This document shows positions 17,358 to 26,172 of a stretch of DNA of 64,000 nucleotides, piece by piece. The stretch comes from Sediminibacillus albus (GTDB lineage: Bacteria > Bacillota > Bacilli > Bacillales > Amphibacillaceae): contig NZ_FNFL01000002.1 of assembly GCF_900101125.1 (NCBI RefSeq), forward strand, positions 558,001 to 622,000, given 5' to 3'. The position numbers were made by a program, and so were the translations under genes. Position 1 is the first letter of the stretch, and each line of letters begins with the position of its first letter. The notes below the pieces were generated by a model that worked only from the letters and a program-made list of their open reading frames with translations, was not told where the DNA came from and made no database searches.

Positions 17358-18185
17358 CTACACATAACGGCTTTTCTCCGGAACAGCGATGGTTTCAAAG
17401 TTGTCTGTCAGTTTTTGCAGTTCCCTGGCCAGGAAGTCTCCAGACATTGGGATTCCATGTCCGGTAGCAGCTAACAAAGGACCCAGTTCATTCAATTTAT
17501 TGACTGATGCTTGTGCTGCTTTCCAGTCGGTCGTTAAATACTTGGGCGGTCCGCTGATTTCTTGTTTCTGTGTCATTACATTGTAAAGAGATTCCTGTTT
17601 AACTGTAACAAACGCATCACCGACAATCAGGGAACGATCCTCCTCCCGGAATAAGGAGACATGCCCCTTCGTATGCCCTGGTGTGTGAACCCACTCCCAA
17701 CCTTTCATTCCTGGGACCGTATGGTCATTGGGCAGTGGATGAATATACTCCTTAATATTGATTCCATGATTCGGAAACATGGGTGACATTTTCGCAACCA
17801 ATCCGCCGTCAACTGAGGAATCAGGTTCAGGATAAGATTGATCTCCGGTTAAAAACGGGAGCTCCTCTTCATGGGCGTAAACTGGTACATTCCATTTATC
17901 AAGCAGCTCCACTATAGCTCCGACATGATCAAAGTGGCCGTGTGTGAGAATAATTGCTTCAGGTTTGGCTTCCTTGCCAAAACGTTCTTCTGCAGCCTTG
18001 ATAATTTTATCTGCAGACCTGGGCATTCCTGCATCGACAAGTACCCATTTTTCACCGGGGCGGCCAATGAAAAATACGTTGACCACTTGGATGGGAAAGC
18101 AGTAAATGTCCGTGAGAATTTCTTTGCCGACTCCACTGGCAACAGATGTAGCGGGTATTAGTCTGTCTTCAAATTCATTTTCCAT
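17358..18185 (-). CDS. MBL-fold metallo-hydrolase
   Basis: A 275-residue metallo-beta-lactamase-fold hydrolase. The metal motif THGHFDH gives H82, H84, D86 and H87; VHTPGHTKGH carries a further ligand. The start at 18185 follows GGAGGTG. Close relatives include glyoxalase II-like enzymes, lactonases and quorum-quenching enzymes; the substrate cannot be read from the sequence. Not part of the B. subtilis version of this locus as far as I recall. Confidence 0.85.
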   Translation of the reverse strand: MENEFEDRLIPATSVASGVGKEILTDIYCFPIQVVNVFFIGRPGEKWVLVDAGMPRSADKIIKAAEERFGKEAKPEAIILTHGHFDHVGAIVELLDKWNVPVYAHEEELPFLTGDQSYPEPDSSVDGGLVAKMSPMFPNHGINIKEYIHPLPNDHTVPGMKGWEWVHTPGHTKGHVSLFREEDRSLIVGDAFVTVKQESLYNVMTQKQEISGPPKYLTTDWKAAQASVNKLNELGPLLAATGHGIPMSGDFLARELQKLTDNFETIAVPEKSRYV

Positions 18186-18354
18186 GAAGGCACCTCCGTT
18201 GATTAGTACAATCAATTCGCTTATTATTCCCAGATAACGAATTTCTATCAGCCATTGTAGCCTCTTTAAAGTATGTATACCAATGCGGTATTTGCAGTAA
18301 ACATAACCCGAGGTTTAAAAATGGAGGCTGAGAGCAAAGGATAGTGGACAAAGC

Positions 18355-18406
18355 AAAAATCGAACGATGATTCGCAATCCTAAGGATGCGAACTCGTTCG
18401 ATTTTT
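18355..18406. terminator. Long bidirectional hairpin terminator
   Basis: AAAAATCGAACGA pairs with TCGTTCGATTTTT, and inside them GATTCGCAATCC pairs with GGATGCGAAC. A- and T-runs on the flanks let it act in both directions. It separates yumC and repeat B from the promoter region of the metallo-hydrolase gene. The stretch 18186-18354 otherwise shows nothing I can name. Confidence 0.75.
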
Positions 18407-18420
18407 CTTCTCTATATAAC

Positions 18421-18905
18421 CTGTGGACAAAGTAACCAACTATTTTTTCGTAATATCAAGGTGCAGTGCTTACTTGCGCCGGCAGCATACTTCGCTTTCC
18501 GTGGGCACGGCTTCAGCCCCCTCAGAAGCACAAACGCCTTCTTCCGGGGTGGGTCTTCAGGCCCGTGCTGTTCCACGGGAGTCTTCGAATTCTGCCTGGC
18601 TATTGGTTGAAAACAATACGCAAATCTTCCGAAGGGGAAATCCACGGAGACTCCTGCGGAAGGAAAGGCCTCGGTGAGACCCCGCAGAGCGCAAGCTCGA
18701 GGAGGCTCACCACCAGCCCGCGGAAAGCGTAGTGGATTTCCGTAGCGAAGTACTATGGCTTATCCGATACTATTAAGGAATTACCTGCTGTTGCATGTCG
18801 ATTTATATCCATTGCTTAACAATAAAAAGCTTGAAGATGTCCTTTTAAAACTCTTATTCTGTTACCGCTCGATTTACGCAAGTTGATTTATGTTATGTCC
18901 CAACC
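18421..18905. repeat. Dispersed repeat B, copy 1
   Basis: About 485 bases, present again in inverted orientation at 59189-59601. The best conserved blocks are around 18477-18512 (GCGCCGGCAGCATACTTCGC core) and 18664-18733 (GGTGAGACCCCGCAGAGC core), then the right end with GCTTGAAGATG and TTATGTCCCAACC. Short reading frames in it look accidental. The core contains GAGC-GCAA-GCTC, a GNRA-type hairpin, inside a GGTGAG/CTCACC stem. No transposase is present. I recall similar GC-rich blocks scattered through many Bacillaceae genomes, without a known function. Confidence 0.8.
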
Positions 18906-18922
18906 ACGTGGAATACAAGAGA

Positions 18923-19909
18923 TTAAAACATGCTTGTGGAATGCTTTGGCTGGATTCTGGCATTTGGATCAATATAATTTTTTGCATTATTGACAGCTGT
19001 CGGTCCTTCGCCAAATCCGGAGGCGATCAGGTTCACTTTTCCTGGATAGGTGCAAATATCTCCAGCAGCATATATTCCTGGTATGTTAGTTTCCATTTTT
19101 GAATTAACAACAATACTGTTTTTCTCTATCTCTAAGTCCCATTTTTTAATCGGGCCCAAGGAGGAAATAAACCCGTAGTTAACAAGAACGGAATCGACAT
19201 CGATAATTTCTTCCCGGTCGCCTTTCACTTCTTTTAACTTAACTTGCTCAATTCTGTCTTCCCCGATCATTTCCTCAGGAACAAAAGGGGTCATGATCTC
19301 CACTTTGGAATTCATTAATTTTTCCACGCTGTGTTCATGCGCACGGAAATTATCACGGCGATGAACTAATGTCACTTTTTCGGCAATTGGCTCAAGCATT
19401 AATGCCCAGTCGACAGCCGAATCTCCGCCGCCGCATAGCAGCACACGTTGGCCGGCATATTTATTCATATCCTCTACATAATAATTAAGGTTGATGCCTT
19501 CAAATGCTTCAATACCTTCAATCGTCAATCTTCTCGGTTGAAAAGCTCCATTTCCAGCAGTAATGATAATCGTTTTTGTATAGTGGATATCATTGGTGTT
19601 AGTAGTGATTTTGAACGATTCATCTTCCAGTCTTTCAATGGAATCAACGGATTGACCCAAGACAATTTCAGGATCAAACATGTCAGCTTGCTCCTTTAAA
19701 TTATCGACTAATTCCTGTGCCCGTACTTTTGGAAAACCGGCCACATCGTAAATGTATTTTTCCGGATAGAGAGCGGATAACTGTCCGCCTATATGTGGTA
19801 AGCTCTCTAATATTTTAACACTAGCCTGGCGCATCCCGCCGTAAAAAGCTGTGAACAGCCCAACAGGTCCTGCACCTATTATTGTTACATCATATACCTC
19901 GTTGGTCAT
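18923..19909 (-). CDS. yumC: Ferredoxin--NADP reductase YumC
   Basis: A 328-residue thioredoxin-reductase-like flavoprotein without the active-site CxxC, as in the YumC-type ferredoxin-NADP+ reductases. FAD motif GAGPVG at 12-17; NADPH motif [11 protein letters not shown] around 160; C-terminal GDICTYPGK. It moves electrons between NADPH and ferredoxin or flavodoxin. AGGAGG precedes the start. Its position near yutM/dapF and the NADH dehydrogenase gene follows B. subtilis. Confidence 0.9.
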   Translation of the reverse strand: MTNEVYDVTIIGAGPVGLFTAFYGGMRQASVKILESLPHIGGQLSALYPEKYIYDVAGFPKVRAQELVDNLKEQADMFDPEIVLGQSVDSIERLEDESFKITTNTNDIHYTKTIIITAGNGAFQPRRLTIEGIEAFEGINLNYYVEDMNKYAGQRVLLCGGGDSAVDWALMLEPIAEKVTLVHRRDNFRAHEHSVEKLMNSKVEIMTPFVPEEMIGEDRIEQVKLKEVKGDREEIIDVDSVLVNYGFISSLGPIKKWDLEIEKNSIVVNSKMETNIPGIYAAGDICTYPGKVNLIASGFGEGPTAVNNAKNYIDPNARIQPKHSTSMF

Positions 19910-20172
19910 GATAGATTCCTCCTATTACCTTAAATGCACAATCACTATTTTAACATAAAATGTACGCCGTCTATAAATGAACGAATCGATATCTTAATTT
20001 CAATTTTCTAAAATTGTTATTTAGGCTTGAAAATTGTCAAAAAAGAGGCTAAGATTATCATTGTGTAAAATATATTACGATATTGTGACAAAATACATAT
20101 TTAATCTGGCTGGTGATCAGCTAAAGAGCAGAATGGACCAGGAGGAAGTCCAACTGTCTTTTATGCCTCTAT

Positions 20173-20190
20173 ACGTGAAAAATATCACGA
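20173..20190. promoter_or_regulatory. Candidate Rex-type operator upstream of the NADH dehydrogenase gene
   Basis: ACGTGA-AAAATA-TCACGA is an inverted repeat with the GTGA-N6-TCAC core of the Rex box (TTGTGA-N6-TCACAA), two outer bases deviating on each side. It lies 66 bases before the yumB start. Rex controls the ndh gene in B. subtilis through NADH/NAD+. The rest of 19910-20255 shows the yumC leader and AT-rich DNA with no other clear motif. Confidence 0.35.
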
Positions 20191-20255
20191 ACTTATAAAA
20201 GACGCATACTATCGGAAAATAGTTAGTAATTAAATTTATTATGGATGTGATAAAA

Positions 20256-21476
20256 ATGAATAAACCAAACATTGTCATTCTTGGCGCTGGTTATGGCGGA
20301 ATAATGACTACGGTAAAGTTACAAAAAAAACTTGGTGTCAACGATGCGAACATTACACTTGTGAACAAGCATGACTACCATTACCAAACAACTTGGCTTC
20401 ATGAAAATGCTGCAGGAACATTGCACCACGACCGCACACGGCTGCCGATCAAAGATGTAGTAGATTTCAGCAAAGTGAATTTTGTCCAGGACACGGTAGT
20501 AAGCATTAAGCCGGAAGAGAAAAAAGTGGCCTTGGAAAATGGCGAATTGGATTATGACTATTTAGTTGTAGCACTTGGTTTCGAAGCGGCAACATTCGGA
20601 ATCCCAGGCCTGCTCGACAATGCATTCACGATTGGCAATATTAACTCTGCCCGCTTAATCAGAGAGCATATCGAATACAATTTTGCCAAGTACAACAATG
20701 AAACAGAGAAGAAGCAGGAACGTTTGAACATTGTAGTAGGCGGAGGCGGATTTACTGGAATTGAATTTGTCGGTGAGCTTGCCAACAGAATTCCGGAATT
20801 ATGCAAAGAGTATGATATTGACCGCAATCAGGTGAGAATTATCAATGTGGAAGCTGCGCCAACTGTATTGCCGGGATTTGATCCCCAGCTTGTAGAGTAT
20901 GCGATGAATTCACTGGAAGCTAGGGGTGTTGAATTTAAAGTCGGTGCCATGCTGAAAGAATGTACGCCTAACAGTATACTGATTGAGAAGGATGATAAGC
21001 AGGAAGAAATCTTGACCAATACAACGGTTTGGGCTGCAGGGGTAAGAGCTAATTCCCTCGTTGAAGAATCCGGACTGGAAGTGAATAGAGGCAAAGTCGA
21101 AGTACAGCCTGACCTGCGGGCGCCTTCTCATCCAGATGTATTTGTTGTTGGCGACTGCGCACTCATCATGAATGAAGAAACAGGACGCCCTTACCCACCT
21201 ACTGCCCAAATAGCAATACAAGAAGCAGAACTTGCAGCCAAAAACCTGGCAATTCTGGTAGGAGGCGGCACTCATTTAGAATCATTTGAATTTATGGATC
21301 GCGGCACAGTTGCTTCTTTAGGTCATGACGATGCCATCGGCGTCGTTTTTGGGGACAAAAAGCTGTTCGGATGGTCTGCATCTGTGATGAAAAAGATGAT
21401 CGACAACCGTTATTTATTAAAATTAGGCGGATTGGGCTTGTTATTGAAAAAAGGAAAATTTAATATTTTTCATTAA
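20256..21476 (+). CDS. yumB: Type II NADH dehydrogenase (NDH-2 family) YumB
   Basis: A 406-residue FAD-dependent NADH:quinone oxidoreductase of the NDH-2 family. FAD motif GAGYGG at residues 10-15; a second Rossmann motif [10 protein letters not shown] near 165 binds [12 protein letters not shown] near 298 is the second FAD site. It passes electrons to menaquinone at the membrane without pumping protons, and links to the men genes later in the window. The ATG at 20256 gives the same N-terminus and length as B. subtilis YumB; an ATG 15 bases upstream is possible. Confidence 0.88.
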   Translation: MNKPNIVILGAGYGGIMTTVKLQKKLGVNDANITLVNKHDYHYQTTWLHENAAGTLHHDRTRLPIKDVVDFSKVNFVQDTVVSIKPEEKKVALENGELDYDYLVVALGFEAATFGIPGLLDNAFTIGNINSARLIREHIEYNFAKYNNETEKKQERLNIVVGGGGFTGIEFVGELANRIPELCKEYDIDRNQVRIINVEAAPTVLPGFDPQLVEYAMNSLEARGVEFKVGAMLKECTPNSILIEKDDKQEEILTNTTVWAAGVRANSLVEESGLEVNRGKVEVQPDLRAPSHPDVFVVGDCALIMNEETGRPYPPTAQIAIQEAELAAKNLAILVGGGTHLESFEFMDRGTVASLGHDDAIGVVFGDKKLFGWSASVMKKMIDNRYLLKLGGLGLLLKKGKFNIFH

Positions 21477-21490
21477 TGCCGGAAGCTTCT

Positions 21491-21526
21491 AAGCAAAGAT
21501 AGGAAACTGTCTTTGCTTTTTCTTTT
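21491..21526 (+). terminator. Terminator after yumB
   Basis: AGCAAAGATAG and CTGTCTTTGCT form a stem followed by TTTTTCTTTT. Confidence 0.75.
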
Positions 21527-21664
21527 GTGCAAGAAAAAAGAGCGGCAAGTATAATGGTCTGCCGGTATAATCGGGGGCTCTTGCGCAATTATTCCTTTAA
21601 TTATAGAATTGGTTTTGGATGTAAGACTATATGAGCAGCTTTCTTGCTCAAGGGGGAAAAACGA

Positions 21665-21976
21665 TTGATACAGCTTGTGGTTTCCATTTTATTGTTTTTT
21701 GTTTTGTTTTTTGGGATTGCCTTTATACTAAATATGCTACTCCGCCAATCATGGCTGATGGCATTTTTATACCCTGTGATTATATTGTTAATTGTAGATG
21801 ATTTTCCGCTTAAAGAATACTTTACAGCACCCGGCCAATCTTTTCCGGCCGTTTGGGACAGGCTTCTAGGATTGACTATGGTAGACATTGCCATACTGCT
21901 AAGCGGCTTCATCGGAACGATTGTATCTGGTGTTGTCATAAGGATGCTCCGTAAAAGCGGCTATCAAATGTTTTAA
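21665..21976 (+). CDS. yuiB: Membrane protein YuiB
   Basis: A 103-residue membrane protein with two or three hydrophobic segments (about 1-24, 29-45, 71-92) and the C-terminal KSGYQMF typical of YuiB. The TTG at 21665 has AAGGGGG 8 bases upstream. Function unknown. It lies between yumB and yuiC as in B. subtilis; the small yuiA gene of B. subtilis is not seen here. Confidence 0.82.
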   Translation: MIQLVVSILLFFVLFFGIAFILNMLLRQSWLMAFLYPVIILLIVDDFPLKEYFTAPGQSFPAVWDRLLGLTMVDIAILLSGFIGTIVSGVVIRMLRKSGYQMF

Positions 21977-22060
21977 TACACTAAAGGGAAATAGGATAAT
22001 ATTACCAATGTATAAAAAATACTACTTTAGGAAAGGATGACACCCAGAGAGGTGTTATCC

Positions 22061-22756
22061 ATGAAAAAATTAGTATTTCTAAGAAGAAGCATGATGATTC
22101 TTTTGTTTTTTGGTGCGTTTTACGCTACATTTGCTGGACTGACCAACGTTTCGGCAGAGGATCTTAGAAATGGTGTTTATCAGAAGCTGACCGATGTCCC
22201 TTCAAGCAAACCTGTATCCAGTCAGCCGGAAGCCAGGGAACCTGTTTTACAAAAAAAATCGCTAATTCACCAGCAGGCAGATACTACCTATATTTCGAGT
22301 GAACAGGTCGATGGACCAGAAACCCTTGATGAGGCGATCAATTTTGAACAGTATCCTTCTGCTACTGTGGTAGCGACAGGATACACTGCAGGAGTGGAGT
22401 CGACAGGGAAGTCACCAGGCCATCCGGAGTATGGAATTACTTATTCAGGTGTAAAGGTAACGAGAGATTTGTACTCTACCATTGCAGCCGATTTAACTAT
22501 TTATCCGATAGGGACGATTCTTTATATTCCAGGCTATGGCTATGGGGTGGTTGCCGATAAAGGATCTGCTATCCAGGGAAATAAAATCGACTTATACTAT
22601 CCGACTGTTGCTGACGTATTTGATAAATGGGGAAAAAAAGAAGTAGATGTATATTTAGTAGAAAAAGGGAATGGTAAGCTGACGGAACAGGAATTGACCG
22701 CCTTGAATGAAACAGAGGCCTTACAGGTATTCCGTGAGGAAATCAAAAAAAGTTAA
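22061..22756 (+). CDS. yuiC: 3D-domain secreted protein YuiC
   Basis: A 231-residue secreted protein: signal or anchor segment at ~6-30, linker, then a 3D domain (about 110-215) with [28 protein letters not shown] and [10 protein letters not shown]. subtilis YuiC is a stationary-phase muralytic enzyme related to resuscitation-promoting (Sps) lytic transglycosylases. The aspartates of DKG and IDLY are the ones that give 3D domains their name. The ATG at 22061 has GAGGTG 7 bases upstream; an earlier in-frame ATG is too close to its AGG. Confidence 0.88.
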   Translation: MKKLVFLRRSMMILLFFGAFYATFAGLTNVSAEDLRNGVYQKLTDVPSSKPVSSQPEAREPVLQKKSLIHQQADTTYISSEQVDGPETLDEAINFEQYPSATVVATGYTAGVESTGKSPGHPEYGITYSGVKVTRDLYSTIAADLTIYPIGTILYIPGYGYGVVADKGSAIQGNKIDLYYPTVADVFDKWGKKEVDVYLVEKGNGKLTEQELTALNETEALQVFREEIKKS

Positions 22757-22765
22757 TAAATAGTA

Positions 22766-22811
22766 AAGGCTGTCCGTATCAAGCAGGTACCTGCTTGATA
22801 CGGACAGCCTT
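22766..22811. terminator. 46-base perfect palindrome between yuiC and yuiD
   Basis: AAGGCTGTCCGTATCAAGCA and the next three bases are followed without any gap by their exact complement, centred on GGTACC. It lies between convergent genes and most likely terminates both. A perfect 23-base arm with no loop is unusual for a terminator. Confidence 0.75.
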
Positions 22812-22869
22812 GTTTATTGCAATATATTCCTTAAGCTTGTTGCAAACATTCAAGCTTAGTGAATGCTGT

Positions 22870-23343
22870 TTATGCGATCTGGTAAAGAACTAAAGCTAAA
22901 ATAATGCCGGTGAGTGCTCCAAAAAATACTTCTATCGGTTGGTGCCCGAGTAGTTCCTTCAATTCTTCTTTCTTCTGGTAGTCACCCTTTTTTCCCCAGA
23001 CTTTAGCTTCTTCTACAAAATAACTAAAATCTTTAACAAGTGTATTCAGAAGGATTGCTTGTTCTCCGGTTTGCCGGCGGACCCCGGAAGCATCAAACAT
23101 TATAATGATGCTGAAAACACAGGAAACGGCGAAAACACCCGTTGAGAAACCTTCCTGCAGCCCTATACTGGTAGTCACTGCTGCAACAGCCGCAGAGTGA
23201 CTGCTTGGCATCCCGCCTGTACTGAATGCTAATCCAGGCTTGAACTCTTTAGTTGCTATTAAATGTATGGGGATTTTTACTAGTTGTGCAAAAATAATGC
23301 CCGTAAGAGCAGCAAATAAAGGAAAATTAAAGAATAAATCCAT
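22870..23343 (-). CDS. yuiD: Divergent PAP2-family membrane protein YuiD
   Basis: A 157-residue membrane protein of the divergent PAP2 (acid phosphatase/vanadium-dependent haloperoxidase-related) family. Motifs GGMPSSHSAAV (about 42-52) and a C-terminal LLGHQPIEVFFGALTG keep the pattern of the phosphatase family's two active-site histidines. Substrate unknown. The ATG at 23343 reproduces the B. subtilis YuiD N-terminus (…NFPL); the frame stays open 8 codons further. Confidence 0.85.
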   Translation of the reverse strand: MDLFFNFPLFAALTGIIFAQLVKIPIHLIATKEFKPGLAFSTGGMPSSHSAAVAAVTTSIGLQEGFSTGVFAVSCVFSIIIMFDASGVRRQTGEQAILLNTLVKDFSYFVEEAKVWGKKGDYQKKEELKELLGHQPIEVFFGALTGIILALVLYQIA

Positions 23344-23514
23344 GAAGTGAAACATCCTTTCAGCCAAATTAATGTTTAAGTAGTTTTCCCCAACATCCCG
23401 TCTCCATAACAGAGGTAAAAGAAAAACTTTATAATTGTGGTAAAAAGCAACGAAAGTCTTTTAATCAAGTTTGATTATATCATAGTGAAAAGCGCATTAA
23501 CCAATAAAAGAATA

Positions 23515-23543
23515 AGAGCTATAAGCCGATGGCTTATAGCTCT
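23515..23543 (-). terminator. Terminator after bioY
   Basis: AGAGCTATAAGCC / GGCTTATAGCTCT with a 3-base loop; read on the minus strand it is followed by TATTCTTTTATT. Confidence 0.8.
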
Positions 23544-23572
23544 GGAAGATATTGATGAAAATAGGATATTTA

Positions 23573-24172
23573 TTATTTGGCAGAGGAAAAAGACATGAGG
23601 CCGGTCTGCAGCCTTGTAGTTATTTTAAGCATCAAGACAGCAACAATGAAAGTCAGCCCGATGTCCTTTAATAAAAATGGAAGCATGCCGAGCCAAGCCG
23701 TGTGATAAGCTATTTCCAGGCCAAGCCAGGTATTCATAGCCAAGTACATGTAACTGACGCCAATCAAGTAGTTGGCGCTTACACCAGCCAAGGCAGCGGC
23801 TATATAAGGAAGAAACCCTGGTTTCTTTAAGAATTCTGTTATCAGTCCAGAGACAAACGCTACTGCAACAAAGGACAGCAAGAAACCTCCTGTATAATCA
23901 AAGAATATGAATGGGCCGGATTTCATGTTAGCAAAGACAGGAACACCGGCAAGGCCGACTAAAAGATATGTAAGCATGGTAAATGTACCTAGTTTTCTGC
24001 CCAGCATTAATCCAGCCAGTATGGCAAAAAAGGTTTGCAAAGATAATGGTACTGAAACTCCCCCGATTGGGACTGCCAAAAAGGGGAACCAGACAGCGAT
24101 GTTTGCTCCGATCGCCATAAGCCCGACAAAGACAGCGCCTGCACTTATCTCCATAGCAGTTAACTTTTTCAT
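23573..24172 (-). CDS. bioY: Biotin transporter substrate-binding subunit BioY
   Basis: A 199-residue membrane protein of the BioY family, the S component of ECF biotin transporters. Six hydrophobic segments; typical blocks are VPLSLQTFFAILAGLMLG (about 41-58), YLLVGLAGVPVF and TGGFLLSF. It binds biotin and works with the shared EcfAAT module encoded elsewhere. AGGAGGAG precedes the ATG. A BirA-like operator upstream supports control by biotin. Confidence 0.92.
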   Translation of the reverse strand: MKKLTAMEISAGAVFVGLMAIGANIAVWFPFLAVPIGGVSVPLSLQTFFAILAGLMLGRKLGTFTMLTYLLVGLAGVPVFANMKSGPFIFFDYTGGFLLSFVAVAFVSGLITEFLKKPGFLPYIAAALAGVSANYLIGVSYMYLAMNTWLGLEIAYHTAWLGMLPFLLKDIGLTFIVAVLMLKITTRLQTGLMSFSSAK

Positions 24173-24219
24173 TTTGTTTCTCCTCCTTTCTATTTGATAA
24201 TAGAAGAGAGTGATATATA

Positions 24220-24248
24220 TGTCAACCTAAATAATATATAGGTTAACA
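24220..24248 (-). promoter_or_regulatory. Candidate BirA operator of bioY
   Basis: TGTCAACC and GGTTAACA form an inverted repeat 13 bases apart, 48 bases upstream of the bioY start. This closely resembles the BirA operator half-sites (TGTTAACC/GGTTAACA), with one mismatch in one arm. The spacer is slightly shorter than I remember for BirA boxes. Confidence 0.65.
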
Positions 24249-24263
24249 TATGGGTGAAATAAC

Positions 24264-24297
24264 AGCCGGCGTAAATGCAGTCAGCAAGCCGCCGGCT
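24264..24297 (-). terminator. Terminator after deoD
   Basis: AGCCGGCG and CGCCGGCT form an 8-base GC-rich stem with an 18-base loop, followed on the minus strand by GTTATTT. Confidence 0.6.
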
Positions 24298-24305
24298 TTA
24301 TTTAT

Positions 24306-25013
24306 TTATTTAACTGCAGTTTCCAATGCTACCTCAATCATTTCATTGAAGGTTGTTTGCCTTTCTTCTGCACTAGTTTCTTCTCCGGTAAGGATATGAT
24401 CTGAAACGGTTAGTACTGATAATGCTTGTCTTCCATATTTTGCTGCAAGTGTGTATAAAGCAGTAGTCTCCATCTCTACTCCTAATACTTTATATTCAGC
24501 TAACAGCTTAAACAGCTCCAGTCCATTATCCCGGTAAAAACTGTCACTCGTAAATACACTGCCGACCCGAAGCTTAAGCCCTTTTTCGCTTCCTGTGTCA
24601 TAAGCATTTCTCAGCAGTTCAAAGTCGGCTGATGGTGCAAAGTCAATACCGCCAAACACCATTCGGTTCATTTGCGAATCGGTTGTGGATGCAGAAGCCA
24701 GGATGACATCCCTTACTTGTACATCTTTCTGGATAGCCCCGCATGTACCTACCCGAATCAATTTCTTCACATCGTAGCTTTGAATTAACTCATTTACATA
24801 AATCGATATGGAAGGCACACCCATTCCTGTTCCTTGTACCGATATTTTTTCTCCTTTGTATGTTCCCGTGAAGCCGTACATTCCTCTGACTTCATTATAG
24901 CATTTCACATCTTCCAAAAAATTCTCAGCGATATATTTAGCTCGCAAAGGGTCACCCGGAAGCAAAATTTTGTCAGCGATTTCCCCTTGTTTTGCACCAA
25001 TATGTACACTCAT
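24306..25013 (-). CDS. deoD: Purine-nucleoside phosphorylase DeoD
   Basis: A 235-residue hexameric-type purine nucleoside phosphorylase. It cleaves (deoxy)inosine, guanosine and adenosine with phosphate for purine salvage. Visible motifs: [10 protein letters not shown] at the start, [22 protein letters not shown] (about 62-69), [10 protein letters not shown] (about 177-186) and the SDHILTGE loop. AGGAGG precedes the ATG. Monocistronic. Confidence 0.95.
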   Translation of the reverse strand: MSVHIGAKQGEIADKILLPGDPLRAKYIAENFLEDVKCYNEVRGMYGFTGTYKGEKISVQGTGMGVPSISIYVNELIQSYDVKKLIRVGTCGAIQKDVQVRDVILASASTTDSQMNRMVFGGIDFAPSADFELLRNAYDTGSEKGLKLRVGSVFTSDSFYRDNGLELFKLLAEYKVLGVEMETTALYTLAAKYGRQALSVLTVSDHILTGEETSAEERQTTFNEMIEVALETAVK

Positions 25014-25273
25014 GGTCTAACCTCCTATTTAATTTCAATCCATACAACGTAAAGTTATCATAACCATTTTTATAACTCAAATATACAAACAGCAATTGCT
25101 GAGAACGATCGTATTTTTCTGCTCCTTCTAAATGGGGGATTTTTTTGTTTCTAAATAAATCATTTTCGTATATAATAATTGTAGTTCAACTTTTCACATT
25201 TGGGTGGTTTGAAATGTTATCTTTATGGAAAAGTGATATATATAATGGGAAGCTGTGAAAGGAAGGATAAATG

Positions 25274-25537
25274 ATGAAAGAAAAGAAATTTACCATTACA
25301 GATGATACAGGAGTCCATGCAAGGCCAGCAACACTTCTTGTTAATAAAGCAGGCCAGTATGAATCTGAAATTGAGATGCATTACAATGGCAAAACGGTTA
25401 ACTTGAAGTCAATTATGGGTGTTATGTCCCTAGGCGTACCAAAAGGGGCTGAAATCTCTGTAACTGCTGACGGCAGTGACGAAGACCAGGCATTGCAAGG
25501 GGTAGAAGAAGTAATTAAAGAACACCTTGGTGAATAA
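25274..25537 (+). CDS. ptsH: Phosphocarrier protein HPr
   Basis: An 87-residue HPr with both regulatory sites at canonical positions: His15 in GVHARPAT, phosphorylated by enzyme I, and Ser46 in NLKSIMGV, phosphorylated by HPr kinase. The His15 separates it from Crh. It would carry phosphate in sugar PTS uptake and, as HPr-Ser-P, act with CcpA. Unusually, no ptsI follows: a strong terminator comes next, then khtT. ATG 25274 is preferred over 25271 from spacing to AAGGAAGG. Confidence 0.9.
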   Translation: MKEKKFTITDDTGVHARPATLLVNKAGQYESEIEMHYNGKTVNLKSIMGVMSLGVPKGAEISVTADGSDEDQALQGVEEVIKEHLGE

Positions 25538-25556
25538 TTTATCGGAATTATTGTAT

Positions 25557-25589
25557 AAAAAAAGCTAGAGTATTCTCTAGCTTTTTTTT
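25557..25589 (+). terminator. Terminator after ptsH
   Basis: AAAGCTAGAG / CTCTAGCTTT with a 4-base loop and a run of eight Ts, 20 bases after the stop. Confidence 0.9.
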
Positions 25590-25677
25590 ACACGCTCACG
25601 TTATGGAATCAGATGCCGGTTGTTAGAAGGATCACTAAAGTAAATGTTAATCAGAACGAGTAGAAGAGGTGTACATA

Positions 25678-26166
25678 ATGAATGTTTCTGTTTCTCAACT
25701 TCCAGGGATCGGGCAAAAGATAACCCTTAAAACAGCCGATGATAGTATGCTGGTCGTTATTGTCCACCATACTGGTAAACGGGAGTTGTATTTTTTTAAT
25801 GATGCCGACAGCGATGAAGCTGACTTTGCCATGGATTTGACGCCAGACGAAACAAGAGAGCTTGGGGCACAGTTGCTTGGCGCCACCTATCAGCCAGTAG
25901 ACACTGAAAAAATGAAGATTTTTCAAAAGCAAATTGTCATTGATTATATCAAGTTAAAGGATGACTCTCCCTTAGCTAATAAGACGATAGAGGAGTCTGG
26001 CGTCAGGAACAGGACGGGAGCCACCATCATCGGCATTATTCAAGGAGATGAAACGATTGCAATTCCTGATGCCGACACTCGATTAGCATCAGGAAACATG
26101 CTGGTGTGTGTTGGGAAAAAAGACCAAATTGAAGTGTTGGCATCGCTGTGCAAAGGGGAGGATTGA
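25678..26166 (+). CDS. khtT: K+/H+ antiporter regulatory subunit KhtT
   Basis: A 162-residue cytosolic protein with a C-terminal RCK_C (TrkA-C) domain (about 75-160; DSPLANKTIEESGVRNRTGATIIGI and GNMLVCVGKKDQ). In B. subtilis KhtT controls the KhtU antiporter and binds c-di-AMP. The N-terminal half (NVSVSQLPGIGQKI) is the KhtT-specific part. ATG 25678 follows AGAGGT. It lies 6 bases before khtU; khtS is not present upstream. Confidence 0.85.
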   Translation: MNVSVSQLPGIGQKITLKTADDSMLVVIVHHTGKRELYFFNDADSDEADFAMDLTPDETRELGAQLLGATYQPVDTEKMKIFQKQIVIDYIKLKDDSPLANKTIEESGVRNRTGATIIGIIQGDETIAIPDADTRLASGNMLVCVGKKDQIEVLASLCKGED

Positions 26167-26172
26167 TCCTGA

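Noticed and set aside
18386-18732. Several overlapping short frames on both strands
   Set aside because: All lie within dispersed repeat B, conflict with each other and lack ribosome sites.
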